64,000 bases of DNA from positions 106,088-170,087 of the forward strand of contig WHVA01000228.1 in assembly GCA_015179125.1 (NCBI GenBank), in the 5' to 3' direction. Shown piece by piece: positions 1 to 10,618 of this stretch (the stretch's first letter is position 1; each line of letters starts with the position of its first letter). Source of the DNA: Gautieria morchelliformis. Lineage: Eukaryota > Basidiomycota > Agaricomycetes > Gomphales > Gomphaceae. Below the pieces are notes generated by a model that was not told where the DNA came from, ran no database searches, and saw only the letters and a program-made list of their open reading frames with translations. Position numbers and translations under genes: made by a program.

Positions 1-39
1 GTGAAAAGGTATGCTACGAATATGAATAATGAATACGAA

Positions 40-480
40 CTACACGGTACGCAATAAAAAGAAAAGCAACTCTGGGAAGAAATTAAGGATAAAGTATGAA
101 CGACCGTCCGCATCTGGGCCCCCCGCCGCACTAATACCTACCAAGTCCCGCACGACCAGCTCCCTATCCTCCTGCCCGAACACCCCAGAGTCAAGCCGCG
201 CCGGCCGCCGCAACGACGCCGACGCCTCGCGCTCCAGCCGCCCCCGCGCCTGCGCCTGCCCCAACACCACCCCCAGCGCCTCCTCGTCCTCGGCAACGAG
301 GCTCTCCGCCCCGCTGCACCCGCCGGAACCCACTCCGCGCGCACCGTGCTCACGGACTTGACGCGCGTGAGCACCGCGCGGCGCCACGCCTCATCCAGCA
401 CCGCGTCCGCGTCGTCGGCCGCGCCGAGCGTCTGGAGCTCCGAGTCGCTTGGGACATCTCTATCTCTCCTTCCTCTATCC
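40..480 (-). CDS. Possible 3' part of an unidentified host gene
   Basis: On the minus strand a GC-rich, acidic and alanine-rich reading runs through roughly 480-350, including DADAVLDEAWRRAV. A second frame continues it at about 330-120, including AEDEEALGVVLGQAQARG. Both stretches look like real protein in composition, but no single frame joins them, so a frameshift or unrecognised short intron near 330-345 is needed. I recognise no domain. It could be the C-terminal end of a host protein with a disordered, charged tail. From 481 to 791 I see only a poly-T run (about 697-722) and AT-rich sequence. Support is composition only. Confidence 0.25.
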
Positions 481-791
481 TTCTTATTTACATCATTGCA
501 ATTGCTGCCAGCATTGGCAATCATGTCGATAGGGCTGAGCAGCCGCTCAGGCCAAAGGCGACGGCGTGGTGCCCTCGAGCGCACTGTGGTTTGCCGTGCT
601 GGGTGGCGTCTGGCGCTACCATCCGACTGCGCCAGAACAGCAGTCCCGACTCCCAACGGGGGAAATATAAGTGGTATTCCACACATTTCACTGGCTTTTT
701 TTTTTTTTTCTTTTTTTTTTTGTTTTAGGTGATGGTTGGAGGTTGATCTGCCAGGGCCGTCAATGTAGTCAATTTTAAACTCACTCTCCAT

Positions 792-848
792 GACTGCCGC
801 CATGTACTCACTGGTATGCCACATACCAGTGAGTACATGGCGGCAGTC
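792..848. repeat. Perfect 27-bp inverted repeat (hairpin, 3-nt loop)
   Basis: Bases 792-818 are the exact reverse complement of 822-848, separated by CCA. The core reads CATGTACTCACTGGTATG on the left and its complement on the right. The right end coincides with the start of the dispersed repeat at 845. It could be a fold-back repair scar or a terminator-like hairpin. It is too long and too perfect to be chance. Confidence 0.9.
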
Positions 849-1583
849 GCCTCCTCATCTACAATGTGCGCAGGTCCTTGGACCGTCCGCTACGGTACTA
901 AGATTTCTTTTTGGAGTCGATAGGCTGCTCCTACCTCGTTGCTACCACTTGGCAGATGTGCCCCTGGCCGAACGAAGTATGTCAGCCTTGATAACTCTGC
1001 GTACAGCGACAAGACTGCGTACCTTTGATTGCATGAGTAGGATAGGCGTTGGGCCGAGTCATCAACTCGTCGTATGAAATGACGCCTCCGGCAGACATGA
1101 ACGTGTCGGCCGTTGTGGGTACCAACTGGGTGTCCCGGGCCAACACCGAGGGGGCCAGATGATAGAAGGATTATTGGGTAGAAGAGAGATACACATATTA
1201 CCATTATATTACATGAACGGTCTCTATTCATCCCATGTCAAACATTCATCCGGAAGCGTTGTTTCCAGGATTGTTTTTCTTTTTTTTTTTTTTTTTCTGG
1301 TGGTAATATCACGTGATGTATGGCCGCCGTCCATGTGCGAACAGCCGGGCGTCTCTGGAAATGCTAGCCTTGAGCCGACTGCTATAAGCGGGAGGCGGAA
1401 GTCGTGTTCGGCGCATTATCCTTCTCGATCTCGACAGACACGTATATTGTTGGGGTGGTCACCTGAGTGTGGTGGTGCTGCTCAAGCAGGTAGTGTGCCT
1501 GAGTATACCTGGATTAGTAATGGCACCACCATGTACCTGCCTGGGCTACTTTTACTTTGGCGGTCAACTGCGTATATCAGGTC
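845..1583 (+). repeat. Dispersed repeat, copy 1 (empty hAT site)
   Basis: This stretch matches 41667-43339 in the same orientation with many substitutions and small indels. Shared blocks include the start AGTCGCCTCCTC, a poly-T tract near 1280-1296 and the block around 1396-1450. Copy 1 holds a single GGTAATAT at 1302-1309, exactly where copy 2 carries a 916-bp hAT-like insertion flanked by two GGTAATAT. No convincing protein was found. It may be a degraded non-coding element or a segmental duplication. Confidence 0.75.
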
Positions 1584-1887
1584 GTATTACAGGCTTACTT
1601 GGCGCGCGTTGCAAAGGTGAAGTAAACGCAAACCCTGATCAGAGTGTCACTCAGTCACATGCCTCTCTCGCTCGCTCGGCCTTCTCGCCAGTAAAATACC
1701 TTGGTTTGCTTGGAATCTTAATGTTTCATCACAGTTAGCTTTGCCGTCGAATGCGCCGACGATCTCAGGTCTTGGGCGCATCCGTTACCTTTTCCTTGTT
1801 AGCCGGTGCCGTCTCGCCCGTCGCTCCAGGCCTCGCCCTTTCTGACGTTCCATCCCACTTTTCGGCGACAAGTCCATCTGCCTAGTG

Positions 1888-1894
1888 TATATAA
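1888..1894 (+). promoter_or_regulatory. TATA box of the AMP-binding enzyme gene
   Basis: TATATAA lies 57 bp upstream of the ATG at 1951, in a pyrimidine-rich fungal-type leader. This is a typical distance for a short 5' untranslated region. From 1584 to 1887 I see no gene. Confidence 0.6.
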
Positions 1895-1950
1895 GGGACG
1901 TCCGCATCCAATGACGTTGAACGTCCAAAGCTTGCCTCTCACCGCCCGCC

Positions 1951-4157
1951 ATGCCTTCCACATTCATTCACTTTGAGGCTCTCCGTGCTCGCGTCGCATC
2001 TCACCCTCACGCCCCCATCTTTAAGCTCCCCAAGCCAGGCGCGCTCGGCCGCGAGTGGGTAAATGTCTCGTATAAAGACTTCCAGGCGGATATTGAGCGC
2101 ATGGCCAAATATTGGCTCGCAAAACTCGCCTCCCAAGGTCTTCCTCCCCGATCTGTCGTCGGCGTATGGCGAGTTAACTCCGTGTTTTTATACGAATTCT
2201 GCTTACTCTCTGCGCTCAGGGTTCGTGGTTTCACCTATTCCGATGTTATCACCATTTTCGCCATCAGTCGAGCCGGCTTTATTCCCCAAATGTTTGGTTT
2301 CGAGCTCCCCAACACCCGCATCGTCTACGAGCTCCTTGCCAAGGGTGCCGGCAAGGCTATCGTCCACGACCCCGCCAAGACCACGCTGCTTCGCGAGTCT
2401 GGCACCACACTCCCTTGCTATGTCGCCACGGACTACACCACCATTAGTGATACCGATATTGCTGCCTTTCCCCTACCTGACCTTCCTCCCGCCAAGCCCG
2501 ACGACTATCTGTTCATCTACCACAGTAGCGGCTCTGTTTCCGGTATGCCCAAGGTTGTCCCACAGACTAACCAGTGGCTGGAAACCGTCCAGCACAAGTC
2601 ACGCGACGCTTTCTGTAGCGGCGACTTCGACACCCAGGACGTTTTTATCTGGACGTGCGTATCCATCACACCCCTAGTCTTCTCCGTTGACGCTCTCCAA
2701 GTGAATCCTTCTCCCATGCCTTGGAGATCTGTCGTAAGTGTTTCCTTTTACCCTCTTGCGCTACTATTCACCTTGTGTCGTAGTTTTGCAGCTCATCTTT
2801 CACCTTGCGGGGTGCCTTGTCCAGCCCACACGTATCGACTTCGATTCTCACGAACTCGCGACCCTGATTCGCGTTGCAGGTGTCAACCGCATCATCCAGT
2901 TCACGGGTGTCTTGCGAAGGCACCTGGACGACGCCCGTGGAGGTGTCGTCGAACCGGGCCTACTTGCCCTCCTCAAGCAGTCGCGACAGGTTACCTACGC
3001 AGGCATGCCACTCTCCCCCGAGCTCGAGGATTGGGCGGTTGCCCAGGGTATTCCCATGACGGTAACCAGCCCCTTTCATTCCACAGTGTATAGATTTACC
3101 TTGTACCCAGAACAACTTCGGCTGCACTGAATGCGGTACGCCCTTCCGCCTGAACTTCCCCGCCTTCCCCCTCTCACCCTTTCCCCAGGCGGGCTCCTCA
3201 CTTCGGACATCGGAGACCGTCGTCTTCGCATGCTTCCCAATATCTCGTACAAAATGGTCCCCGTCGGCCCCACGTCCATCGACGGCGCCGAATACGGTCG
3301 TCTCCTCGAGCTGTGGATCCTCCCCGACTCGCCCGATCTCCCCATCGCCGCCCTGCGCACGCCCGACGGCGGCTGGCGCAGCGGCGACCTATTCGAGGAG
3401 CCCGAGCCCGGCAAGTATCTCTTCCGCGGCCGCGACGACGACTGGATCAAAAGCCAGTGGAGCGAGCGTCTCGATACCAAGTGAACGGTGTGATGTCGTT
3501 CTTGACCGGCTGATTGACTAACGTATGCGTTGCGCAGGGCTATCGAGGACAACGTATACACGACGTGCCCCGATATCGTCGCCAACTGCGTCGTCGTGGG
3601 CAACGGCCGCCCTTACCCCGCGCTCTTCGTCGAGCCCCGTGTGCCCGCCGCGACGCCCGCTGCCGAGTTGGAGCTGAAGCGGGAGATTATCAAACGCACG
3701 AGCGATTTCCACTCTCTGCGGTACGTGTATGCTTTTGCCGCCAGGTTCCCCTTTTGCAGGTGTTCATAGAATGTGCATTGTTGGCTGCTGCCCGCCAGGT
3801 ATCTCCACGAGCGCATACAGGACGTGCGCATGATCAAAATCGTGCCCGCGAAAGCACTCCCGCGCACCGTCGTCAAGGGCAACATCAGGTTCGTTATCCA
3901 TACAAAAGCCCTCATGCCGCCCGCGCGTTTCTGACTTGCCGTCGGGTTCACGCGCCGCGCCGCACAGACGCCGCGCCGTCGAGCAGGACTTCGCAAGCGA
4001 CCTGGAGGCGATCTACGCGTCCTTCCACCAGGAAGAAGTCTACGCCGGCGTCTGTATCTCGCAACCTCCGCCCAAAGGCAAGGACATGAGTACTAGTAAT
4101 ATTAGTAATCGTGGGCGCGGCCCCGCCCAGACTCTGGTGGGGGTTGCTGCTGCGTGA
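1951..4157 (+). CDS. Adenylate-forming (AMP-binding) enzyme, stand-alone, nine exons
   Basis: The gene encodes an ANL-superfamily enzyme that should activate a carboxylic acid with ATP to an acyl-AMP. Reading frames and GT..AG boundaries give exons 1951-2168, 2220-2654, 2702-2733, 2784-3061, 3111-3135, 3189-3480, 3538-3720, 3799-3888 and 3968-4157, about 580 residues. The first intron appears to be GC-AG (donor GCGAGT). Motifs in order are the P-loop-like YHSSGSVSGMPKVVP, the A5-type NNFGCTE, the GWRSGDLF region, the RGRDDDWIK hinge and the C-terminal LPRTVVKGNIR with the expected catalytic lysine. No carrier domain or reductase follows; the stop comes after a short Gly/Ala tail. It resembles the adenylation part of fungal NRPS-like reductases, so it could be a free-standing ligase or a family remnant. 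Substrate is unknown. No premature stop was seen with these splice sites, and it is the only clearly intact host gene here. Confidence 0.85.
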
Positions 4158-4250
4158 GGCGTGAGTGTCGGACTTTCTCCGCATCTTCTTGATCTTAATC
4201 GTGAGCGTCTTTCACCGTGCGTTCGAAAATTGGCGCTATTCCGAGCTGTA

Positions 4251-5191
4251 CCATACAAGGTGCATGGCAAGCGCGCGCAGCCTACAATAGTATGCTGCGT
4301 CTGCGCAACGCGGGACTGACGGGCGACACTCGTCACGCGCCCCCACCAGAAGCCCGTGCACCAGAGGCGCCCATCCCAGAGCCGGACCCGACCCCGGCCC
4401 CAGTCAGAGCATACACTGACATGGTCAGCGCAACATCACAGCCGCACGACCGCTCTATGGCCCCAACTGAGGGCCAGGGCATACCGGACCAGCCAGAAAG
4501 CGTGCACGAGCCATAAGACAGTTTCACACGAATGATATGCGTCGCGATGGCTGACGCCATTGACATGGACCCTGAGAAGTCCACACTGGCAAAGGCCGGC
4601 GTGAAACTGGCCCATCCTGCACCATATGGGAGGGTCTGACCTCAAAGAGTTTGAGGTCTTCATCACGGCCATCTTGAGATGGCTCAAGATGAATTGCCTG
4701 TTGGGACCGACCAGCATCGATATGCAGGGCACAAAGACCATTCAGGAAATGCTGAACAACCTCACGAAATATGCAGCTCGCATGATACAGCCCCCAGATG
4801 ACTACACGTTCTGGAGGTGTTTCGTGTCAGCACGGCGCGAAACACTGCACAATGAGGTCCTCAAGAAGGACTACACTGCAGAAAGCAGCTCTTCGAAGCA
4901 GCCTGCATGATCAAGGAAGCGTCCTGCTACACCATGGGGATGTGTCGAGCAGAGAGTGTGGCTACCACCGCCAGCGCATCACGGTTTGCGCTGAACAAAC
5001 CGGCGCCACAGACAGGCCCAAGCAGGCCTGCCCCCTTCCAGAGGAGCTGGACGTCCCAGCATCCACAGCTGCCCTGCCCTGCCCTGGTGGGACGCCCACC
5101 TGAGACTAAACAGCCTCAGGCCTCAGGAAGCTCGTCGAAACCGAGATTCCTGCGAAAGTCATCGGGTCGACCAACGGATCGGCCCGCCAAC
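4251..5191 (+). pseudogene. GyB-1 gag, 5' fragment (broken)
   Basis: The protein matches the gag of the two larger GyB copies at 21956-23520 and 47872-49430. Shared blocks are AAYNSMLRLRNAGLTGDTRH, MAPTEGQGIPDQ, the capsid-like SDLKEFEVFITAILRWLKMN and YAARMIQPPDDY. It is broken by frameshifts and stops, and an internal segment is missing after IDMQ, where the other copies continue for about 80 residues. It ends exactly at the GyA-1 insertion and resumes with the zinc knuckle at 16712. It is therefore the left half of a gag gene split by GyA-1. Confidence 0.85.
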
Positions 5192-5681
5192 TGTAAGGGC
5201 AACCCTGGCTAGTTGTGGAGATCACACTACCACACAACTGACAAGGGGAAATCCAAAGTATGTATAAATGAACAGAGTATACAAGAGAGGGGATTCTCAC
5301 CTGACAAGGGGAAATCCAAAGAGAAAAGTCTAAGGACCCCCAATGTCAGCGAGCCCGTATTATACTACGCTGCGCAGTCAGGGACAACACTTGGCACCCG
5401 CCATCAACCTTGCACCTCCCTGACCTCCCCGACCCTTGATCGACCCTTGATGCCACCTATTACGCGAGTCGCTTGATTTCCGACACTGTTCTGAGAGTGG
5501 AAGTCGGAAATTGGAGTGGAACTGGCAAGGCGAACAGAACTGGTGGAAGTTCTCCTAGAAGCGGAATCATTTCCGAAAGCGGAGGCGGAGATGGAATCGG
5601 AACCGGAAGCGGAGTCGGAAATGGAGTCAGAACTGGGTGTGGTGTCGGAACTGGAAATGGAAAACAGGGTGTCCCCTGACA
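5192..5681 (-). repeat. GyA-1 3' LTR
   Basis: The repeat is 490 bp and matches 16217-16706. The half nearest pol is packed with the pentamer CGGAA/TTCCG. The tail holds two copies of GACAAGGGGAAATCCAAAG about 70 bp apart. The pol reading frame runs through into this LTR. Confidence 0.95.
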
Positions 5682-8600
5682 TCACCCCCCCTCTAGCGTG
5701 CTGCGTCCTCGAAGCACGGGACACGAGGGATTGAAATGCCAGCGAGCGGATCCGGCGAGGGGCACCAGGATGTGTCCTATAGAACTCCCGGAGTTTGTCT
5801 GGAGCGGAAACATCTTGCTCCGGGACCCACGAATTCTCCTCATACCCATACCCTTCCCATTTCACGAGGAATTGGAGTCGTCCTCGCACAAACCGGCTGT
5901 CCAGGATCTGTTCCACCACATAGTGCTCTTCCCCATCTACAATTTCTGGGGGAGGTGGCGGATGAGCCTTCCGACCTGGAATTGGGTCCTCAAGCATAGG
6001 GAGTAACTTCACCACGTTGAAGACGGGGTGGAGGCGGGACATGGACGTCGGAAGTCGGAGGCGGTATGCATTCCGTCCAACCCTCCGCATCACTGTGAAG
6101 GGCCCAAGGTAGCGGTGGGCAAGCTTCTGCGAAGGGCGTGTAGTGCGGATGTCACTTGCATCTAGGTACACCTTGTCTCCAACTTGGTACTCTGGGGCAG
6201 GAACCCGGCGTTGGTTGTAGTACCTTGCCATGTCATCCTTGGCCTTTGCAAGGGCCGACTTGGCTTCCGAAAGGGTGGAGTCCATGCGGTCTCGGAATTC
6301 ATTGACCGTCTCGAGTCGGGACTCAGCCTGGCGTGGTTCGAAGCCCATCCGCGGATGTCGTCCGGAGTCAAGCATGAAGGGAGTCTGTTGCATGGCGGAA
6401 TGGACATGGTTGTTGTATTGGAATTCCGCCAGTGGAAGTAATTCATCCCAGTCATCCTGCCTCTCATTGACAAAGAGGCGGAGATATTGCTCTAACTCCT
6501 GATTGACCCGTTCCGTCTGTCCGTCACCCTGCGGATGGTACGCTGTGGTGGCAGCCAGCTTTATGCCGAGCAGGCGGTAGAGCTCCCGAGTCAGTTCCGC
6601 TACAAACTGCGGACCTCAGTTGGAAACGACTTGCTTCGGGAGCCCATGCAACTTCCAGACATGTGCAAGGAACAGGCGGGCCGCTCCGAGGGCTGTGATC
6701 GTCGTGTGCGTCGGAATGAAGTGGGACACCTTGCTTGCCGAATCCACGACGTTCATGATCGTGTCGTAGCCATGAGACTCTGGGAGTTCAACGATGAAGT
6801 CAACACTGATGGTGTCCCAGCGAGATTCGGGAATCGGGAGCGGAACAAGTTCTCCGACAGGCGGGTGTCGTTGCGCTTTGGTTCGGAGACAAAGGTCACA
6901 TGTCTTCACGTACTGTCCAATGTAGCGGGGCATCTGAGGCCACCAGTAATTCCGAGCCACTAACTCCAGCGTCTTCCACCTGCCAGCATGCCCAGCGACC
7001 CGTGTGTCATGGTGCTGGGACACGATGCAGCGGAGAAGGTCCGCCCCACCTGGAACGTAGACCTTGCCTCTGAAGTGGAGCAGCCCATCGCGTTCCGACC
7101 ATTCCGCTGTCCGTACCGACCGTGAGTGCCCTTTCCGAAGTTCCTCCACTGCCTTCACCACCGACTCCTCCTTCTCTCCATTCCGGTACTGCCTCCGGAT
7201 ATCCCAGAGCATTTCCGCTTCCGCTCCAACTGCAGTCACTCCTTCTAGTGCACGGATTGCAAAGAGACTTGGGCGGAGCAGTGTCATATCCGCGTTGTCT
7301 CCACTTCCGCTTCCATGATCCGCGTGGCGGGATAGGGCATCGGGCTTGCCCATGGTGCGGCCGGGGCGGTGGTGGAGCATGAAGTCAAACCGGGACAGGT
7401 ATAGGGACCACCGTGCTTGTCGTCGGTTCAACTTCTTAGACGTGCGGAAATACTCGAGGTTCTTGTGGTCTGTCCAGATCTCAAATGGGCATAGAGCACC
7501 CTCGAGGAAGTGTCGCCACTCCTCCAGCACTCGGATGATTGCCAGCATCTCCTTGTCATGGATCTCATAGTTCCGCTCGACCAGACTGAGGCTTTTAGAG
7601 AAGAAGGCAATTGGATGCCACCCCCTACCATCTTCCGATGACTGTTGTGACAAGACCGCTCCGGTAGCTGTGTCGGAAGAATCTGCCTCGACTCGATAAG
7701 GGCGAGAGTCGTCGGGAAAGATCAGGACCGGGGCGGAAGTGATCAGCTCTTTGAGTTTGTCGAAGGAGGCCTGTTCCGGCTCTCCCCACCGCCATCCAAC
7801 CTCCTTCTTGGTGAGGTCGAAGAGGGCGCGGGCGTGGCAAGAGAAGTCCTTGATGAACCGCCGGTAGAAATTGACAAACCCAATGAAGGACTGGACCTCC
7901 TTCTTGTTCTGCGGCATGGGCCAATCCGATACACCGGAAACCTTGACGGGGTCCATTTCCACCTTTCCCTCCGACACAATCACCCCAAGATACTCTATCC
8001 ACGTCCGCTCAAATTCGCACTTTTCCGGCTTGAGACACAGGTTGTACTCCCAGAGCCGTTCCAGCACTCTCCGCATGACTTCCCGATGTTCGGACATTGT
8101 TTTTGTGAAGATGAGGATGTCATCGAGGTAGACGCAGACAACCCCTTCTGCTATCATGTCACGGAAAATGTCATTCATCATCGTCTGGAATGTGGCGGGA
8201 CTGTTGGTAAGGCCGAAGAACATGACCTGTGGCTCAAAGAGTCCTCGGTTGGTGCGGAATGTGGCCTTCCACTCGTCTCCCTCCCGGATCCGGACATTGT
8301 TGAAGCCCCAGCGGACATCCAGCTTAGTGAAGTACCTCGCCCCGCGGAGTTGTGTGATCAGTTCGGAAATGAGCGGAATGGGGTACCGGTTCTTGATTGT
8401 GATCGCATTCAAGGCCCGGTAATCCTGCACAAGTCTGAGCGAGCCGTCCTTCTTCTTGATGAAGAACACCGGAGATGCCATGGGTGACTTGGAGGGGCGG
8501 ATCCTCCCTGTACGGAGGTTTTCCGCAAGGAATGCATCGAGCTCTACCTGCTCCTTGGGTGACAGCGGGTAGACCTTGCAGTTGGTGGGCTTTGACCCAG

Positions 8601-9597
8601 GCTCCAACTCGACGGCATGGTCCCACAGCTTCCGCGGAGGCAGGGCATCAAACGACTCTTTGGAAAAGACGTCCTCAAACTCCCGCAGGTACTCCGGAAT
8701 TTCTGCCTCCACTCTATCATGCCTCTTAGAGGCTTCAGCAAGGCGTTGCGAAATATTTCCGGTGGCGCGGATGTGTTCCGCTTCCGGCGGAAGGTTTCCG
8801 TACAGCAAGCGCTCCCCTTCCGCCAGGGTGTCTTCTGGGCCGAGTCGGATGACGTCGGAATCGGAATTGGAATTGGAAGTGGGATCCGGGTCAAATTCCG
8901 CTTCCGAGTCTTCTTCTGCAAGCAGTGGATGGGGGCCGGAACGACATGTCTGTATGAGCCGTTCGGTCTTCCGCTGCTCCTGGCGCTCCTTCCGCACTTC
9001 CGACCGGCACATGTGACACTTGGCTGGACATCGACTCATCAGTACCTTCCGAGTCTGCCAATTGATCTCCGGATTGTGCTCCTGAAGCCAGGTAAACCCG
9101 AGGATGATGTCTTGCTTCCCCAGGCTGGTGACTGCAAAGGAAGTGCGTTCCGAGTGTCCATCGTAGCGGAGAATGGTGTCTACTATCTCCGTGATGGACC
9201 CTGCCTCATTGGGGCTTCCATCCACATTGAACACCGGGATTGCACGTTGCAACTTCCGCGTGGTCAGTCGGTTCCGTTCCACATAGTCCCTGTCTATAAA
9301 CTGACCAGTGGCCCCGCAGTCGACAAGGGCGGGTCCGGATTTGACTTCCGCCATATCCGTCGTCTGGATCTCCACCTTAATGACTAGTGACTTGGGGCCA
9401 GGGGTAGCAGCAACAACATAGCGCTTCGGAAGGCGTCTCTCCCAAGGGCGGATGCGGGATAGACGGGGTGTCGGATTTGGTTTTTGTGTGACTTTATCCG
9501 GTGGGTCTGTACGAAGCGAGGGGAGTGGGGGCTTTTCATTCTCTACTTCAAGACAGGCAAACCGGTTATGTACAGGCAGCAGGGGCACACATCTCAC
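5404..9597 (-). pseudogene. GyA-1 pol (PR-RT-RH-IN-chromodomain) with one stop
   Basis: One frame runs from 9597 to 5404, broken only by a TGA at 6616-6618. Domains in order: protease with VDCGATGQFID; RT with the FTKLDVRWGFNN block and YLDDILIF active site; RNase H around EADSSDTATGAVLSQ; integrase zinc domain (HAGRWKTLELVARNYWW, then CDLC); integrase core starting VDFIVELPESHGYDTI; and a C-terminal chromodomain (YVVEQILDSRFVRGRLQFLV, WEGYGYEENSWVPEQ). At the second integrase aspartate the family motif SDRGPQF reads SN-stop-GPQF, so both the catalytic Asp and the next Arg are lost. GyA-2 has the same lesion. The frame overlaps the gag stop by 4 nt and lacks a nearby ATG, implying a gag-pol fusion by frameshifting. 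Its last ~95 codons lie in the LTR and are Ser-rich. Confidence 0.93.
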
Positions 9598-10116
9598 CCG
9601 CTGCGCGTCACAAAATCCGATGCATCTTGCGCTTCCGATGCACCATGTTCCGCATTTTCAGAAATTCCTTCCACAGTGGGCACTCCGCTTATGTCCGCAA
9701 GTGCAAGGAACTCTGGAAGGAGCTCGAGTTTCTCCTCTGTGGTCATAAGCCGGATGTCAAATGCTTGGGGGCACTCGCGGGCATAGTGGCCTGGTTGTTG
9801 ACATCGGAAGCAGGTGATAGTTCCGCGGCCTTTTCTGCGCATGCGGTCAACATCCATCGGGGCAGGGCCATTCCTCGAGGGAGGAGGGCTATGGTTCCTA
9901 ATAGGAGCAGGCGGAGCAAGCGTCGGAAATACCTTCCGCGTGGAAATGAATGCGCTTCCGGGTTTTGGCACAGGTGGAGTAGGACGAGTGGAACTGCGTG
10001 TCATGTTCCGGCTCGTCTCCACGAAGGCCTCATTTGCTTCCCTGTTCCGGGACACCCTCTGTGCAGCTTGGTACCACCCTTCCGGGTCATCAAAATCCGG
10101 AGCTCCATCCCCAAGC

Positions 10117-10604
10117 TGTTGGGTGCATTTATGCTCCTGCACCAAAATCAAGCATAATATATTCAATTTATTGTGTGGTGTTTCAATATTTTCTCATACT
10201 GTTCTTGTACCATGCATCCATTTCTCTGCTTATTTTCGAAATTTTCCAGTCACTCTCTATCTCTCCATTTTATTCTGTTATTTCTACTTTCACAGGCGGC
10301 TGCACCCAGCGGAGTTTGAAAGGACTTCGACGCGCGAGCCCTTGGGCGCTAAAGGGCCGGGTGCAAGTATATGCCTTCTGAGACAGGATTACACTCCTCT
10401 CTCAGTGACAATAAATTCACTGAGAGAGGCGAGTAGTATTCTTCATATTTACATAGCATGTTGACTGAAAATCATGTAGTATATTTGATTCTAGGTATTG
10501 TATTAATACATCAGTGACAATAAATTCACTGAGAGAGTATATTTGATTCTAGCTTTCTAAGAACTCTACCGAACCTTCCCTGCCATAGCCCCTAGTTGCT
10601 AACA
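10117..10604 (+). repeat. Copia 5' LTR
   Basis: The 488-bp LTR contains the poly(A)-signal hairpin at 10396-10429 and a second weaker copy of that hairpin at 10511-10532. It appears identical to 14873-15360. Confidence 0.95.
10396..10429 (+). terminator. Hairpin presenting AATAAA in its loop
   Basis: A 13-bp perfect stem (10396-10408 pairing with 10417-10429) encloses the 8-nt loop CAATAAAT, which contains the canonical polyadenylation signal AATAAA. A shorter 7-bp version with the same loop follows at 10511-10532. Both recur in the 3' LTR. A role in retroelement 3'-end formation is inferred, not shown. Confidence 0.6.
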
Positions 10605-10605
10605 A

Positions 10606-10618
10606 GGGTTATGGGCCC
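10606..10618 (+). other. Copia primer-binding site (initiator tRNA-Met anticodon arm)
   Basis: GGGTTATGGGCCC starts 2 nt after the LTR. It is the exact complement of GGGCCCAUAACCC, the anticodon stem-loop of eukaryotic initiator tRNA-Met. This is the half-tRNA priming mode known from Drosophila copia. The pol start codon at 10611-10613 lies inside the site. Confidence 0.85.

Noticed and set aside
5473..5734. Gly/Ser/Glu-rich open frames antisense to the GyA LTR (also at 16498-16704, 54166-54372 and 58985-59191)
   Set aside because: They are by-products of the CGGAA-rich LTR sequence and have no start context or conservation beyond the repeat itself.
6535..9387. Many plus-strand open frames opposite GyA pol
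   Set aside because: They are antisense shadows of the pol gene, whose domains are unambiguous on the minus strand.
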